From contig JAWKLK010000007.1 of NCBI GenBank assembly GCA_041392785.1, positions 124,001-188,000 of the forward strand: 64,000 nt of DNA, written 5' to 3'. Source of the stretch: OLB9 sp041392785 (GTDB taxonomy: Bacteria; Bacteroidota; Bacteroidia; Chitinophagales; Saprospiraceae). The notes under the pieces were generated by a model that saw only the letters and a list, made by a program, of their open reading frames with translations, was not told the DNA's origin and did not search any database. The position numbers and the translations under genes are program-made. Within the stretch, counting starts at the first letter, position 1; each line of letters begins with the position of its first letter. This document shows positions 54,101-62,630 of the stretch, in pieces.

Positions 54101-54780
54101 TCTAGGAATATCATCATTTCCTCCAAAACCTTTTCTTTGGTTCCTCGTTTATCACCCCACACTCCAGTGCATGCTAAAGCCATCCTGTACTTTCGCATTT
54201 GTATGAATCCATCAGGTACTCTTTTTGATGATACTATTTCTCTTGTTGGACTAACAAGTTTTTCTTCGGTCCCACAAACAAAATTTGACAACTCTTCACC
54301 CAACGACTCATTAAATACCCTGTATTCTTGGGATTTCTCTTTCAATGGTTCGATGATCGTTGTATGTCCATTTAGTAAAATAGTGCCATAAAAACCATTG
54401 GGTGTACTTGTAAGTCTAATGACCTGTTCAGGGTTTACTATGTTGAAACCTTTATATGATTTAAATTGTGGATATTTGTTAAGCAATTCTTCTTCAGCGA
54501 TATCTGATTGCCACATGACAAAATCATATTGTGTTCCATCTTTGTATGGGATAGGTATGATGACACTTTTCCCATTTTTAATGTATGTATCCTCAGTAGG
54601 ACATTGATTTAATGCCTGTTGAAACATTTGTGTATTTAAATTATAAACGGTTTCTGTCGACACATTTTCGTGTTCCACTTCAGACGAAATATTGCTGTCA
54701 TTTATTTGCCATATTGCTTGAGAATATGATGTTATACAGCATAGAACAAAAAAAGCGCTCAGGATAAGATTTTGTCTCAT
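51193..54780 (-). CDS. Multidomain secreted reprolysin-like metalloprotease with T9SS sorting tail
   Basis: A 1195-residue exported protein. A signal peptide (~1-20) and propeptide are followed by a metzincin domain with H333-E334-x-x-H337...H343 (HEVGHQMAASH) and a MSYSG Met-turn. A cadherin/PKD-like domain (ATDADGDAMTYSWEQ), Ig-like modules, a P/Homo-B-type domain (~890-1010, with ILGQWLLEITDNKVGDGG), a cadherin-like repeat and a type A T9SS sorting tail (~1110-1195, with VTIYPNPFHDIIYI and SGVYIIHI) follow. It should be secreted and attached through the T9SS. It is a paralogue of the protein at 1-2217. The substrate is unknown. Confidence 0.93.
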   Translation of the reverse strand: MRQNLILSAFFVLCCITSYSQAIWQINDSNISSEVEHENVSTETVYNLNTQMFQQALNQCPTEDTYIKNGKSVIIPIPYKDGTQYDFVMWQSDIAEEELLNKYPQFKSYKGFNIVNPEQVIRLTSTPNGFYGTILLNGHTTIIEPLKEKSQEYRVFNESLGEELSNFVCGTEEKLVSPTREIVSSKRVPDGFIQMRKYRMALACTGVWGDKRGTKEKVLEEMMIFLDRANLIFESELAVRMVLTAKNDAIIFLDPNNDPYNEQNIGGSLVGQNTNILNNIIGRGNYDIGHIFSVCFDVGGIAGGTVCSDNKGAGVTCFNGSSISTYIVLVFCHEVGHQMAASHTFNRCGDSSQLALGTGFEPGSGNTIMSYSGLCGSDNVGTASESYYHVASLDQIYSYTNQDGAIGYSCAEKIETGNHLPVITSMPRSGLTIPPSTPFVLNASATDADGDAMTYSWEQFDAQISIPLGDTTQQGNSPLFKSGKPNKATYRLFPTNTNILNANHFTSGDMLPFNSRKMTFRFIVRDNNPTGNGAAWEEMDFNVDGSSKPFRFLAPTGQKTYTVGENITIEWEVGNTNKAPINVEYVDIYVSSSTQLVFDSETMIPVALQIPNTGTANITIPNVISNNARIIIKARDNIFFTVSRFNAKIIAPTNPTFYSNIPNPIQTSCLPDPIIYDIESEGFNDFDLPIHCEVIGSIPSGATYHFEKPQFLPGEANSLIFDLSDVEKDSMYFLTVRTYVIDGDTIDRQIVLITKGTDIDNLAQFAPLNGLSGLATIQNYYWEKRQEANYYVLEVSKNADFTNPIIQYETQDTFYKSNVYLEKATIYFWRVKASNPCRSGEWSQVFAFQTESVKCLNFSSGDLSLVITHSGKPTVTLPLAVNVTGVIEDLNVAKIRGQHQNIKDLTVKLIAPSGKSGVLWSNMCPSNAAINVGFDDESSFFLGCPLSTGRLMKPQSPLNEFKGENILGQWLLEITDNKVGDGGTINEINLEFCSKISLSPPVINQLDTAKVLKKESIILTPSYISVTDPNNSDDEIIFTLTDIPTQGYLKIKNKEAQVGDTFSQKDITTGQILYQHTADNLQPDKFNFITTDNEGGWTGGVHTLPILVQEIVSTNDPHFENVTIYPNPFHDIIYISSSITSLRGVKYILYDNLGTKCSEGTIDNNQIQIGEQPSGVYIIHIILDKNTISKKIVKT

Positions 54781-54873
54781 TCTTTGAATTTGAGGATTTA
54801 ATTTGTAAAAATATAAATTAATTCAAAATCGGAAGTGGTAATTTCATAATTTAAATTTTTCTTAAAACATTAT

Positions 54874-55497
54874 TTATTTGGTTGTCAAAATCATCTTTCT
54901 CCATGATCGGTGGCCGACTATAGCCATCCCCAAAAAGAGTACATACATGATTGTAAATAATACAAAGCCCTTGTAATAGTTTAAAGGAATTGCAACAATA
55001 TTAGACAGAATCCATGCATACCAATTTTCTATTCGCCGCCTTGCCATGAGCCACATCGCTACTACTGCAGATGAAGAAACTAACCCATCCAAAATAGGTG
55101 TATCACTATTTGTAAGATATTTAAGAGAAAAGTAAAGTATTATCCATGATGTACATAAAATCGTTGTTCCAATGAATATTTCATTCTTCGAAGCATAATC
55201 TGCGGTAAAAACTTCTACTTGTTCTTTATTTTTTAAGCTCCAATTGTACCACCCATAAACACTCATTATAAAATAGTAGATATTCAACACTCCATCAGCG
55301 TAAAGTGGTGGTGAAGCAATAAACCAATACATCCATGCTGCTAGCAATACACCAATCATTCCGGTGGGGTAGACTAGGACATTATTCTTTTGTGCATAAA
55401 ATACGCTTACTATTTGAGAAGCAGTACTTATCCATTCATACCAAGAAGTGTTCTGAATGTCTTCAAAAAACTTGGATAATATATTATGGAGTGCCAT
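54874..55497 (-). CDS. pnuC: Nicotinamide mononucleotide/riboside transporter PnuC
   Basis: A 207-residue membrane protein with about seven hydrophobic segments. Family marks are YFIMSVYGWYNWSLK (the W-x-x-x-W substrate region), RRIENWYAWILSNIV and the late YYKGFVLFTIMYVLFL. PnuC imports nicotinamide riboside for NAD synthesis without ATP, with trapping by phosphorylation. The length fits (~200-240). Its start overlaps the lpxB stop by 14 bases, so the two are transcribed together with the upstream genes; the metabolic link is not obvious. Confidence 0.88.
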   Translation of the reverse strand: MALHNILSKFFEDIQNTSWYEWISTASQIVSVFYAQKNNVLVYPTGMIGVLLAAWMYWFIASPPLYADGVLNIYYFIMSVYGWYNWSLKNKEQVEVFTADYASKNEIFIGTTILCTSWIILYFSLKYLTNSDTPILDGLVSSSAVVAMWLMARRRIENWYAWILSNIVAIPLNYYKGFVLFTIMYVLFLGMAIVGHRSWRKMILTTK

Positions 55498-56584
55498 TTT
55501 TTATAATATTTATTACCGAACCTGCAACCAAATCAGATGCGCCTGCATTACCAAGTTTATGATACAAGGTATGATATTTTTCTTGGATTTGATCTTTTGC
55601 ATGCACTACCTTAGTCAAATGGATTTTGATGTTTTCTGGAGTACATTGATGTTGAATTAGTTCCGGTACAATTTCTTCATCCATTATAAGATTCACCAAG
55701 GAAATATATTTAGTCTTTATAAGGTTTTTGGCTAAAATGTAACTTAATACTCCTGCCTTATAACATACTATTTGAGGTACTTTGAATATTGCGGTCTCCA
55801 AAGTGGCGGTACCACTTGTCACTATGGCCATTGATGCACTCTTTAGGATGGAGTATGTTTGATTGTAGATGATTTCTATATGATGACCTCTGTGCGTATC
55901 TAAAATATTTTGATAAAAAGTCAAAGGTTGACTAGATGCAGCCGCAAGAATTACTGAATAAGGCTGATTTCTTGTTGCTTCGATCATAATCGGGAGCATA
56001 GTATTGATTTCTCTTCTTCTACTACCTGGTAATAGTGCTAAGATAGGTTTCTCTCTAATGATAACTGGGATACTATCAAATTTTTGTTCAATTGCATCGA
56101 GTAATGGATGGCCCACAAAGGTCGCATTATATCCAAATGATCTGAAAAAATCTGCTTCAAATGGCAAAATGACAAATCTTTCGTCAGTGTATTTTACAAT
56201 GTTATGGACTCTGGATTGATGCCAAGCCCAGATTTGAGGAGTGATATAATATACCACCGTAATTCCTTGATTTTTAGCCCATTTTGCTATACGCAAATTA
56301 AATCCAGGATAGTCAATTAAAATGAGAACTCTTGGTCTATGCTTTTCAAGGTCTTTTTTACAAAAGGATAGATGTCTGGTGATAGTCCTAAGATGTAGAA
56401 GGACATCTACAAATCCCATAAATGCAATTTTCCTATAGTCAACCACCATTTCAGCTCCTGCGTCTTGCATAAGCGGTCCACCCCAAGCACGAATTTGAAT
56501 ACTATTATCTTTTTGCTTGATACTTTTGATCAGATTACTGCCATGCAGATCACCAGAAGCCTCACCCGCAATAACATAAATCAT
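55484..56584 (-). CDS. lpxB: Lipid-A-disaccharide synthase
   Basis: A 366-residue GT19 glycosyltransferase from the ATG at 56584 (MIYVIAGEASGD), chosen because GEASGD at residues 7-12 is the family's N-terminal signature; the frame continues to a TTG at 56602. It joins UDP-2,3-diacylglucosamine to lipid X to make lipid A disaccharide, at the inner membrane. The YYITPQIWAWHQSR, LPFEADFF, LLPGSRRREI and SGTATLE blocks all fit. It proves a lipid A-bearing outer membrane. It is in a minus-strand run surE - small membrane protein - lpxB - pnuC with overlaps or short gaps. Confidence 0.95.
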   Translation of the reverse strand: MIYVIAGEASGDLHGSNLIKSIKQKDNSIQIRAWGGPLMQDAGAEMVVDYRKIAFMGFVDVLLHLRTITRHLSFCKKDLEKHRPRVLILIDYPGFNLRIAKWAKNQGITVVYYITPQIWAWHQSRVHNIVKYTDERFVILPFEADFFRSFGYNATFVGHPLLDAIEQKFDSIPVIIREKPILALLPGSRRREINTMLPIMIEATRNQPYSVILAAASSQPLTFYQNILDTHRGHHIEIIYNQTYSILKSASMAIVTSGTATLETAIFKVPQIVCYKAGVLSYILAKNLIKTKYISLVNLIMDEEIVPELIQHQCTPENIKIHLTKVVHAKDQIQEKYHTLYHKLGNAGASDLVAGSVINIIKNGTP

Positions 56585-56598
56585 TGAATCCACTGGTA

Positions 56599-56904
56599 TC
56601 AAAGAATATTGAAGGCTTCAAAAAACTTGTAAACCCAAGCACCTGCATAGATGAGAATTGGGAAAATCATACCTCTGATGGTTTCATCCCATTTATACTT
56701 TTTTGCAATATGAAGTGGGATCAAAATAGTGCATATGGCAAAAAGTGTCATGCTTCTGAATCTCTCAGTTGCAAATGTAGATGCCGCTTCTTGAGTCAAT
56801 CCCACCTTGATCAAAATACCGAAAATACCTTCTACCAGTACAAAGCCTATTACAGGCGTGATCGCTCCTAACACAAGACCGAATATGAGAGAGTTTTTTT
56901 CCAT
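56599..56904 (-). CDS. Small membrane protein between surE and lpxB
   Basis: A 101-residue protein with three hydrophobic segments (about 7-31, 50-68, 80-97). Its start shares a base with the surE stop and its stop lies 15 bases ahead of lpxB, so it is part of the surE-lpxB operon. I do not recognise a family; the spacing and conserved-looking topology suggest a real gene. A role in the envelope is likely only from position. Confidence 0.75.
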   Translation of the reverse strand: MEKNSLIFGLVLGAITPVIGFVLVEGIFGILIKVGLTQEAASTFATERFRSMTLFAICTILIPLHIAKKYKWDETIRGMIFPILIYAGAWVYKFFEAFNIL

Positions 56905-57668
56905 TATTTTAAATACTCTAAATGACTAAAAGATTTGATATCAGCATAATGAGTCAGATCGTGCATAGATGGCACAACAGATACATACCCTTGTTCCAAG
57001 GCATTGATATCATTATTTACATCTTCTTTTTCAAAGGATTGAAATTTGCCAGTAAGCCAATAATACGGTTCGCCACGTGGATCAAAACCTTCTTTGAATT
57101 CTTCCACCCAAGTGCCTGCACCTTGTTTGCATACTTTAATACCTTTTATATCTGATAGATACTTTGCAGGGATATTGACATTCAATAATTTACAATCTGA
57201 CATAGGGCTCTTGAGAAGAGATGCAATGATTTTACGAATTATTACTTTGGAAGGTTCGAAATCTGCATCGAAGCTATAATCGCATAAAGAAAAACCAATA
57301 GATGGAATCCCTTCTATGCTTGCTTCCATAGCAGCTGACATAGTGCCCGAATAAATAATATTGATACTTGCATTTGATCCGTGATTGATGCCAGATAGAC
57401 ACATAGTGATCTCTGTATCTTTTAACAATACGTTTTTTGCCAATTTTACACAGTCTACCGGTGTGCCATTGCATTCGTATGCTGTTACTCCATCAAACAT
57501 TTGTACCTGCCTTATTTTCAATGGATTAGACAATGTTATGGCATGTCCTTTTCCCGATTGTGGCGAGTCAGGTGCGACTACAGTCACTGGACCAAATTCC
57601 TTAGCTACTTCTACCAATGCTTTAATTCCTGGTGCCACTATGCCATCATCATTTGTTACCAAAATCAT
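56904..57668 (-). CDS. surE: 5'/3'-nucleotidase SurE
   Basis: A 254-residue phosphatase that dephosphorylates nucleoside monophosphates and short polyphosphates in stationary phase. The N-terminal ILVTNDDGIVAPGIKAL holds the metal-binding Asp pair; VVAPDSPQSGKGHAIT, a later CLSGINHGSN (metal-binding Asn) and SGTMSAAMEA are the other conserved blocks. The length matches (about 250). It is the first gene of the surE-small membrane protein-lpxB-pnuC run and has a -7 box about 67 bases upstream. Confidence 0.95.
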   Translation of the reverse strand: MILVTNDDGIVAPGIKALVEVAKEFGPVTVVAPDSPQSGKGHAITLSNPLKIRQVQMFDGVTAYECNGTPVDCVKLAKNVLLKDTEITMCLSGINHGSNASINIIYSGTMSAAMEASIEGIPSIGFSLCDYSFDADFEPSKVIIRKIIASLLKSPMSDCKLLNVNIPAKYLSDIKGIKVCKQGAGTWVEEFKEGFDPRGEPYYWLTGKFQSFEKEDVNNDINALEQGYVSVVPSMHDLTHYADIKSFSHLEYLK

Positions 57669-57734
57669 ATTTGAAATGTATTATACCACAATCATATTTT
57701 ATCCAATATGATACCATGCGGAAGTTATAAATCA

Positions 57735-57742
57735 CAAAGTTA
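57735..57742 (-). promoter_or_regulatory. -7 box TAACTTTG (minus strand) for surE
   Basis: A full TAnnTTTG match on the minus strand, 67 bases ahead of surE. It should drive surE through pnuC. Confidence 0.45.
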
Positions 57743-57837
57743 GTAGAAAATACACCAATCAAAAATGTAATGATGTAAATTCATCTTTAAATTTTAATAT
57801 CTACATTGCGCTGATGAAATAAGTGCAAGAATATTGT

Positions 57838-57845
57838 TAATTTTG
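57838..57845 (+). promoter_or_regulatory. -7 box TAATTTTG
   Basis: A full TAnnTTTG match 23 bases before the start of the gene at 57868. Confidence 0.45.
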
Positions 57846-57867
57846 TGACCTAAATAATCAGAAGTAC

Positions 57868-58482
57868 ATGTGGACAATTAATATTTATGTAAAATTCGCC
57901 ATTATTGCTATTGGCATAGTAGGTGGAATCATCGGTGGATTTATATTGGGGTTTGGTTATACTTGGATTTTTATCCTTATAGGAATCATCTTTCTTATAT
58001 CCTATATCTTATTAGGCACCGTTCAGAGTGCTGCTGAATTAGTGCAGAGTATGAACTTTGATGCAGCAGAGCAGAGGTTAGAATTGACAAAATTTCCAAA
58101 TTTGCTTTATGTGACCAATAGAGCTTTTTACTATATTTTGAAAGGATCACTCGCAGCTCAAAAGAAAAACAATGTAGATGCTGAAAAATATTTTAATACT
58201 GCATTATCCCTAAAGCTTCCATCTGATAATGAGAAAGCTATGGTCCTTGCGCAGATGGCAAGTATACAGGCAAATAAAGGTAACTGGCCAGGAGCGAAGA
58301 AGTATTTTTATGAAACTAAAGGTCTAAAGGTCACAGAATCTGCCATAAAAGATCAATTAAAGCAATTAGATACCGCCATCCAACAAAGCGGACAAATGAA
58401 GTTGGCGCAAAGTATGGGTGTAAAGACTAATCAAATGCCTCTAAAACCTGGAGGAAAAAGAAGGAGACCACCTATGCGGTAG
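57868..58482 (+). CDS. Membrane protein with TPR-like repeats
   Basis: A 204-residue protein. Two hydrophobic segments (~7-27, 31-50, with a Gly-rich IIGGFILGFGYTW hairpin) are followed by a helical region of TPR-like repeats (~60-165, AEQRLELTKFPNLLYVTNRAFYYILKGSLAAQKKNNVDAEKYFNTAL, then QANKGNWPGAKKYFYETKGL). A basic Pro-rich tail ends it (LKPGGKRRRPPMR). The soluble part faces the cytoplasm by charge. I do not recognise the family. It converges on the cvpA gene with only five bases between the stops. Confidence 0.75.
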   Translation: MWTINIYVKFAIIAIGIVGGIIGGFILGFGYTWIFILIGIIFLISYILLGTVQSAAELVQSMNFDAAEQRLELTKFPNLLYVTNRAFYYILKGSLAAQKKNNVDAEKYFNTALSLKLPSDNEKAMVLAQMASIQANKGNWPGAKKYFYETKGLKVTESAIKDQLKQLDTAIQQSGQMKLAQSMGVKTNQMPLKPGGKRRRPPMR

Positions 58483-58487
58483 ACTAG

Positions 58488-59048
58488 TTATTCTTGAATG
58501 ATCTCATCGGTTTGCTGAGGTAAAGCTTCTTTGGTTTGATTCATCGTTTTAAGCGTGATATCCCAAAAGTCTTTGAATATTGGTTTAAGGCTAATGAAAA
58601 ATGATTTGCCTTTTTCAGGTAATGGCTCAAGCATGCTATAAGTAATAGAATTTTCTTTCACTTGGGGTGTAAGCACATTCAAATTATTCATAACCCAAAG
58701 AGACAAACTCAATAAATAAGCAAAAAATAATGCCTGTAAAGCGCCTCCAGCGACTTTATTGACAAAATTGACATTGGCAGCTTCTAGTAGTGCTTCCAAT
58801 TTTCTTGCAATGAACTTTAGCAATAAGATGACTATAAGAAATGCTATCACCATGCCGACAAGAAATAATAGCGCCGGACTGATTTGTAACATATCCTGCA
58901 ATATTCTGATAATAAAAGGAGCAAGGCGCAAACCAATCAAGATTGCAATAATGACAGAGAGTGTGTCGAAAACTGTTTTTATTAATCCACGAGTGTATCC
59001 GAAATAAAAACCAATCATTATGACTATCGCGATGATGAGATCTAGCAT
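58488..59048 (-). CDS. CvpA-family membrane protein
   Basis: A 186-residue inner-membrane protein with four hydrophobic segments: ~1-22 (LDLIIAIVIMIGFYFGYTRG, the family start), 28-48, 60-85 and 100-122. The G-x-x-x-G-x-x-R-G start (FYFGYTRGLI) and AGGALQALFFAYLLS are family patterns. CvpA is required for colicin V production in E. coli and appears in envelope-stress sets in other bacteria; its exact function is open. It converges with the gene at 57868 and follows the aldo/keto reductase gene after 54 bases on the same strand. Confidence 0.8.
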   Translation of the reverse strand: MLDLIIAIVIMIGFYFGYTRGLIKTVFDTLSVIIAILIGLRLAPFIIRILQDMLQISPALLFLVGMVIAFLIVILLLKFIARKLEALLEAANVNFVNKVAGGALQALFFAYLLSLSLWVMNNLNVLTPQVKENSITYSMLEPLPEKGKSFFISLKPIFKDFWDITLKTMNQTKEALPQQTDEIIQE

Positions 59049-59102
59049 TGGAAATATTATTTATTTGTTGACGAATTGATATTTGAAAAGTTTCAAGAAT
59101 GA

Positions 59103-60143
59103 TTAAGGTGCTGGATTTGCATGCGACTTATGAACCTGATTAATGGCTGTGATTACTTCGTCTGGCAGCTTTATATTTATGCTTTCTATATTCTCTATGA
59201 GCTGGGGTACAGTTGTGGCGCCTATAATATTAGCACCAACGAAGGGTTTTTCATTTACATATGCTAAAGCCATTTGGGATGGAGACAAACCTGCATCATC
59301 AGCGATCTGAATGTATCTAGCTGCAACATCCCTCACAATGTCACTACTATAACGTGATAAATTTGGAAATTGATTGATTCTACATTCTGGAGTGTCCATA
59401 TTTTTATGATATTTTCCCGATAAAAGCCCAAATGCAAGTGGTGAGTATACTAAAAGTGGAATATTCTCTCTTATAGAAATCTCTGATGACCCAATTTCGA
59501 ATGTTCTATTCAAAAGGTTATAAGGATTTTGAATGGAAAGAGGTCTGGGTAGATCCGCCTTGTCGGCGACCACACAGGAACGCATAATTCCCCAAGGAGT
59601 TTCATTGGATAAGCCCCAATACCTGATTTTACCTTCTTTTCGGAGTGCGTCCATAGTTTGGATTACTTCGAGAAAGTTATCCACCCATTCATTATCAGAT
59701 GGTAGTGGATAATCCAGCTGTCCAAAGTAATTAGTTCGCCTTTGCGGCCAATGCAATTGATACAAGTCCAAATAATCAGTTTGCAGTCTAGTCAGACTAC
59801 CTTCTATTGCGGATCTCATTCTTATTTCAGAAAAATCCAGATTTTCACTAATATACGTTAAACCCCTAGACGGCCCAGTAATTTTTGATGCAAGAATGAT
59901 ATCTTTTCTCTTTCCTGTTTTCTTGAACCAATTTCCCAAAATTTTTTCTGTGCTACCTTGAGTTTCTTTTCTGGCAGGTACAGAATACATTTCTGCAGTA
60001 TCAAAAAAATTAATTCCAAGGTCAATAGCTGTATCCAATTGTGCATGACCCTGATCTTCAGTGTTTTGTTGGCCAAAAGTCATCGTGCCTAAACAGATTT
60101 TACTTACTTTTAAATCTGATTTTCCTAATATATTGTATTCCAT
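59103..60143 (-). CDS. Tas-like NADPH-dependent aldo/keto reductase
   Basis: A 346-residue aldo/keto reductase, the same length as E. coli Tas, with which it agrees along its length: LGTMTFGQQNTE, NFFDTAEMYSVPARKETQG (catalytic Asp and Tyr), LASKITGPSRG (catalytic Lys), LDLYQLHWPQR (catalytic His), YWGLSNETPWGIMR and LSIQNPYNLLNR. It reduces aldehydes or ketones with NADPH; the natural substrate is unknown. The N-terminal NILGKSDLKVSKICL is the usual start. It is divergent from the bacilliredoxin gene with a 133-base gap. Confidence 0.9.
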   Translation of the reverse strand: MEYNILGKSDLKVSKICLGTMTFGQQNTEDQGHAQLDTAIDLGINFFDTAEMYSVPARKETQGSTEKILGNWFKKTGKRKDIILASKITGPSRGLTYISENLDFSEIRMRSAIEGSLTRLQTDYLDLYQLHWPQRRTNYFGQLDYPLPSDNEWVDNFLEVIQTMDALRKEGKIRYWGLSNETPWGIMRSCVVADKADLPRPLSIQNPYNLLNRTFEIGSSEISIRENIPLLVYSPLAFGLLSGKYHKNMDTPECRINQFPNLSRYSSDIVRDVAARYIQIADDAGLSPSQMALAYVNEKPFVGANIIGATTVPQLIENIESINIKLPDEVITAINQVHKSHANPAP

Positions 60144-60276
60144 ATTTAAATTACTGGTGCAAAGAAACTCAAATTTTACGGATTATCAAATTTATGGTTT
60201 TTTAGATTTTATTTGAACAAAAAGGATATATTGAAGTTAATGTCAATTATATAAACTTAAAATTTTAATTTATATC

Positions 60277-60720
60277 ATGTATCCAAGAGAATTAACCTTG
60301 CCATTAGAAAGAGATTTGACTGACTTTGGTTTCGAGCCATTGACCACTGTCGATGAAGTAAATAATATCCTTGAAGATAAAAATATCAGCACTGTATTAT
60401 TGATTGTAAATTCTGTTTGCGGTTGTGCAGCTGCAAATGCTCGTCCTGGTGCCAAATTATCATTGCAGAATACGAATAAACCTGACAAATTAGTTACTGT
60501 GTTCGCTGGTGTACATAAAGAGGCTACTGCTCAAGCACGAGACTTTTTATTACCTTATCCGCCATCATCTCCAAGTATAGCACTTTTCAAAAATGGCAGA
60601 TTGGTTCATATGTTGGAAAGACACCACATAGAAGGCAATTCAGCACAAAATATAGCCATCAATCTTGCTAAAGCTTATGATGCGTTTTGTGCTTCAGTAC
60701 CTGATTCGCAACTAGCATAG
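60277..60720 (+). CDS. Bacilliredoxin (BrxA/BrxB, UPF0403 family)
   Basis: A 147-residue thioredoxin-fold protein. The active site is SVCGCA (C-G-C), the form used by bacilliredoxins to remove bacillithiol from proteins. The PRELTLPLERDLTDFGFEPLTTVDEV start, KLVTVFAGVHKEATAQAR and PPSSPSIALFKNGRLVHMLERHHIEG match YphP/YqiW. The family occurs in Firmicutes and Bacteroidota, many of which make bacillithiol; its presence suggests that thiol here, though no bsh gene is in the window. It is a single-gene unit. Confidence 0.9.
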   Translation: MYPRELTLPLERDLTDFGFEPLTTVDEVNNILEDKNISTVLLIVNSVCGCAAANARPGAKLSLQNTNKPDKLVTVFAGVHKEATAQARDFLLPYPPSSPSIALFKNGRLVHMLERHHIEGNSAQNIAINLAKAYDAFCASVPDSQLA

Positions 60721-60746
60721 GATTTTAGTCCAGAAGTTAATCTTCT

Positions 60747-61553
60747 TTACATATTACTTATTTTCAGCATGACATCTTCGACATGATGAACTAAGTCGGT
60801 GTATTGTGCTTCTCTTTTTGTCTCTCTAGTACGATGTAGTGGAAGATTTACTTTGATATGTTCCACAAAATTGGATGGGGAGTATTTGAGAATATAAATG
60901 TCATCTGCCAGATAGACCGCCTCTGCAATATCATGGGTAACAAAAATGATAGTGCTATGAAATTTCTCCCATAGAGAGAGTAAGAGTTCCTGCATTTGGA
61001 TTCTTGTTTTTATATCTAGTGCACCAAAAGGTTCGTCCATCAATAAAATTTGTGAATTTGATAGTAAACTCCTTGCGATTGCGATGCGCTGTAATTGGCC
61101 GCCAGATAGGGTAGGATACATGGCATATTTTTTTTCATGTCCCTCCAACCCTACAAGTTTTATCATCTCCATGGCTTTTTCGTATCTGTCTTTTTTATTT
61201 AGCCCTTGATACTGTAGTGCGAGTGCAACATTGTCCAATACCGTCATCCAAGGCAAGGAAGAGTATTGTTGGAATACCATGCTGATATGCTTGTCAGGGT
61301 TTACTGGTTCGCCATTGACAAGTACTTTTCCTTCTGATGGTTGCTGTAATCCTGCAATATACCTTAAGATGGTGGATTTTCCTGAGCCTGACATACCTAA
61401 AATAACTACAAACTGCCCTTGGTCAGGTTTATCTTCCACTAAAAAATCCAAATCTTTTATTATCCAGTTCGCGCCTCCATCATACGACTGACCTATGCCA
61501 CGCAATTCTATAATATTCTTAAATGTACTATCTGGAAATGTTACTGAACTCAT
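60747..61553 (-). CDS. ABC transporter ATP-binding protein
   Basis: A 268-residue ATPase of the nitrate/sulfonate/taurine (SsuB/TauB) group. Walker A is GMSGSGKST (~53-61), the Q-loop is MVFQQYSSLPW, the signature is LSGGQLQRI, Walker B is ILLMDEPFGALD and the switch His is in FVTHDIAEAVYLAD. The C-terminal ~50 residues continue in a helix that fits this subfamily. It is the last gene of a three-gene operon: the permease gene upstream overlaps by four bases and the binding protein is above it. Confidence 0.93.
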   Translation of the reverse strand: MSSVTFPDSTFKNIIELRGIGQSYDGGANWIIKDLDFLVEDKPDQGQFVVILGMSGSGKSTILRYIAGLQQPSEGKVLVNGEPVNPDKHISMVFQQYSSLPWMTVLDNVALALQYQGLNKKDRYEKAMEMIKLVGLEGHEKKYAMYPTLSGGQLQRIAIARSLLSNSQILLMDEPFGALDIKTRIQMQELLLSLWEKFHSTIIFVTHDIAEAVYLADDIYILKYSPSNFVEHIKVNLPLHRTRETKREAQYTDLVHHVEDVMLKISNM

Positions 61554-62614
61554 GACTTAGACCCTAAAAATTTTTGATATAGATGATAAAGTTGATAGAC
61601 CAATATAACGCCAAATACAACATGTACGGTCCATAGTGTCTCTCCGAAAAGATATTCCAGCGGTTTTACTCCACCAAGGAATGGAATAAATTCATTGACC
61701 ATCAACAAGATATAAACACCTAAAAATATCCATGTCATAATACTGATCACAAAGTCCATAACAGTATCCAAAAGAGACACTTTTTTTAGATGTAACGACT
61801 GGTCATAACTCTTTTTTATTTGATACTTGAAAGGAAAAAACTTCCTGTCTAAATAAGAAAAAATTCTATCTTGTAATACGCCTATAACCATAATAATTAC
61901 TAGGAGGGCAAATATTTTGTCCACGCGGTTGAGCCTCTGAGAAGCGTATATTAATGATCCTACACCACCTTGATCAGCACTAGTTTCTGCCACAATAATA
62001 TATGTCCAAGAGATTGCTGTCAAAATCCTAATATCATCTGATAGCCTAGATACTACAGATGGCCAGTATACGGTTTTAATCGTTTGCCAGTAACTCGCTC
62101 CTAAGGTTTGAACAGTTTTCAAATAGACATCATCCACCTCATCAATGCGCTGTATTACTACTGGCAACAAGTAAATAAAAATACCAAAAGCAAGAAAATT
62201 TATTTTTGCATCTGCATAAATTCCAAACCAAAGGATGAATAATCCTGTTAATGCCGTCAATGGCAAAAACCTCACAGCATCAACCAATTTTTGAAACATA
62301 CCTCTAAACATTGGGATTAAACCAATGGCAAAACCTACTACTATGCCATAAATAATTGCTTTGATATATCCACCCAAATTTAGACCTATTGATCTTGCAA
62401 TGTTTTTTAATAACTCATTGTCTTGATATAGGTCATTGAAGGCAAAGAAAACTTTTTGCGGTTTTGGTAATTTGGATTTAGAGATAATTGGCTCTTCTCC
62501 CACTGTCAATAACAACCAAACCAATAGGAAAGCCATTATGCCTAAAAGCATTAATATTTGCTTTTGTCGTTTTGTAAGCGGACCTCTTAGATCAAACAGC
62601 CAATTTCTCGACAT
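61550..62614 (-). CDS. ABC transporter permease
   Basis: A 354-residue membrane permease of the BPD_transp_1 fold, with about seven hydrophobic segments. The EAA-type loop is in TVQTLGASYWQTIKTVYWPSVV, preceded by LPLTALTGLFILWFG. It resembles SsuC/TauC/NrtB permeases but is longer (354 against about 250-270) through an extra N-terminal helix (~18-40) and an extra C-terminal segment (~290-350) with two more hydrophobic stretches. Substrate is not readable. It follows the binding protein gene after 16 bases and overlaps the ATPase gene by four. Confidence 0.88.
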   Translation of the reverse strand: MSRNWLFDLRGPLTKRQKQILMLLGIMAFLLVWLLLTVGEEPIISKSKLPKPQKVFFAFNDLYQDNELLKNIARSIGLNLGGYIKAIIYGIVVGFAIGLIPMFRGMFQKLVDAVRFLPLTALTGLFILWFGIYADAKINFLAFGIFIYLLPVVIQRIDEVDDVYLKTVQTLGASYWQTIKTVYWPSVVSRLSDDIRILTAISWTYIIVAETSADQGGVGSLIYASQRLNRVDKIFALLVIIMVIGVLQDRIFSYLDRKFFPFKYQIKKSYDQSLHLKKVSLLDTVMDFVISIMTWIFLGVYILLMVNEFIPFLGGVKPLEYLFGETLWTVHVVFGVILVYQLYHLYQKFLGSKS

Positions 62615-62630
62615 ATAATATTATCAACTA

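Noticed and set aside
57274..57474. Minus-strand frame inside surE
   Set aside because: It is a shadow of the surE reading frame with no family features.
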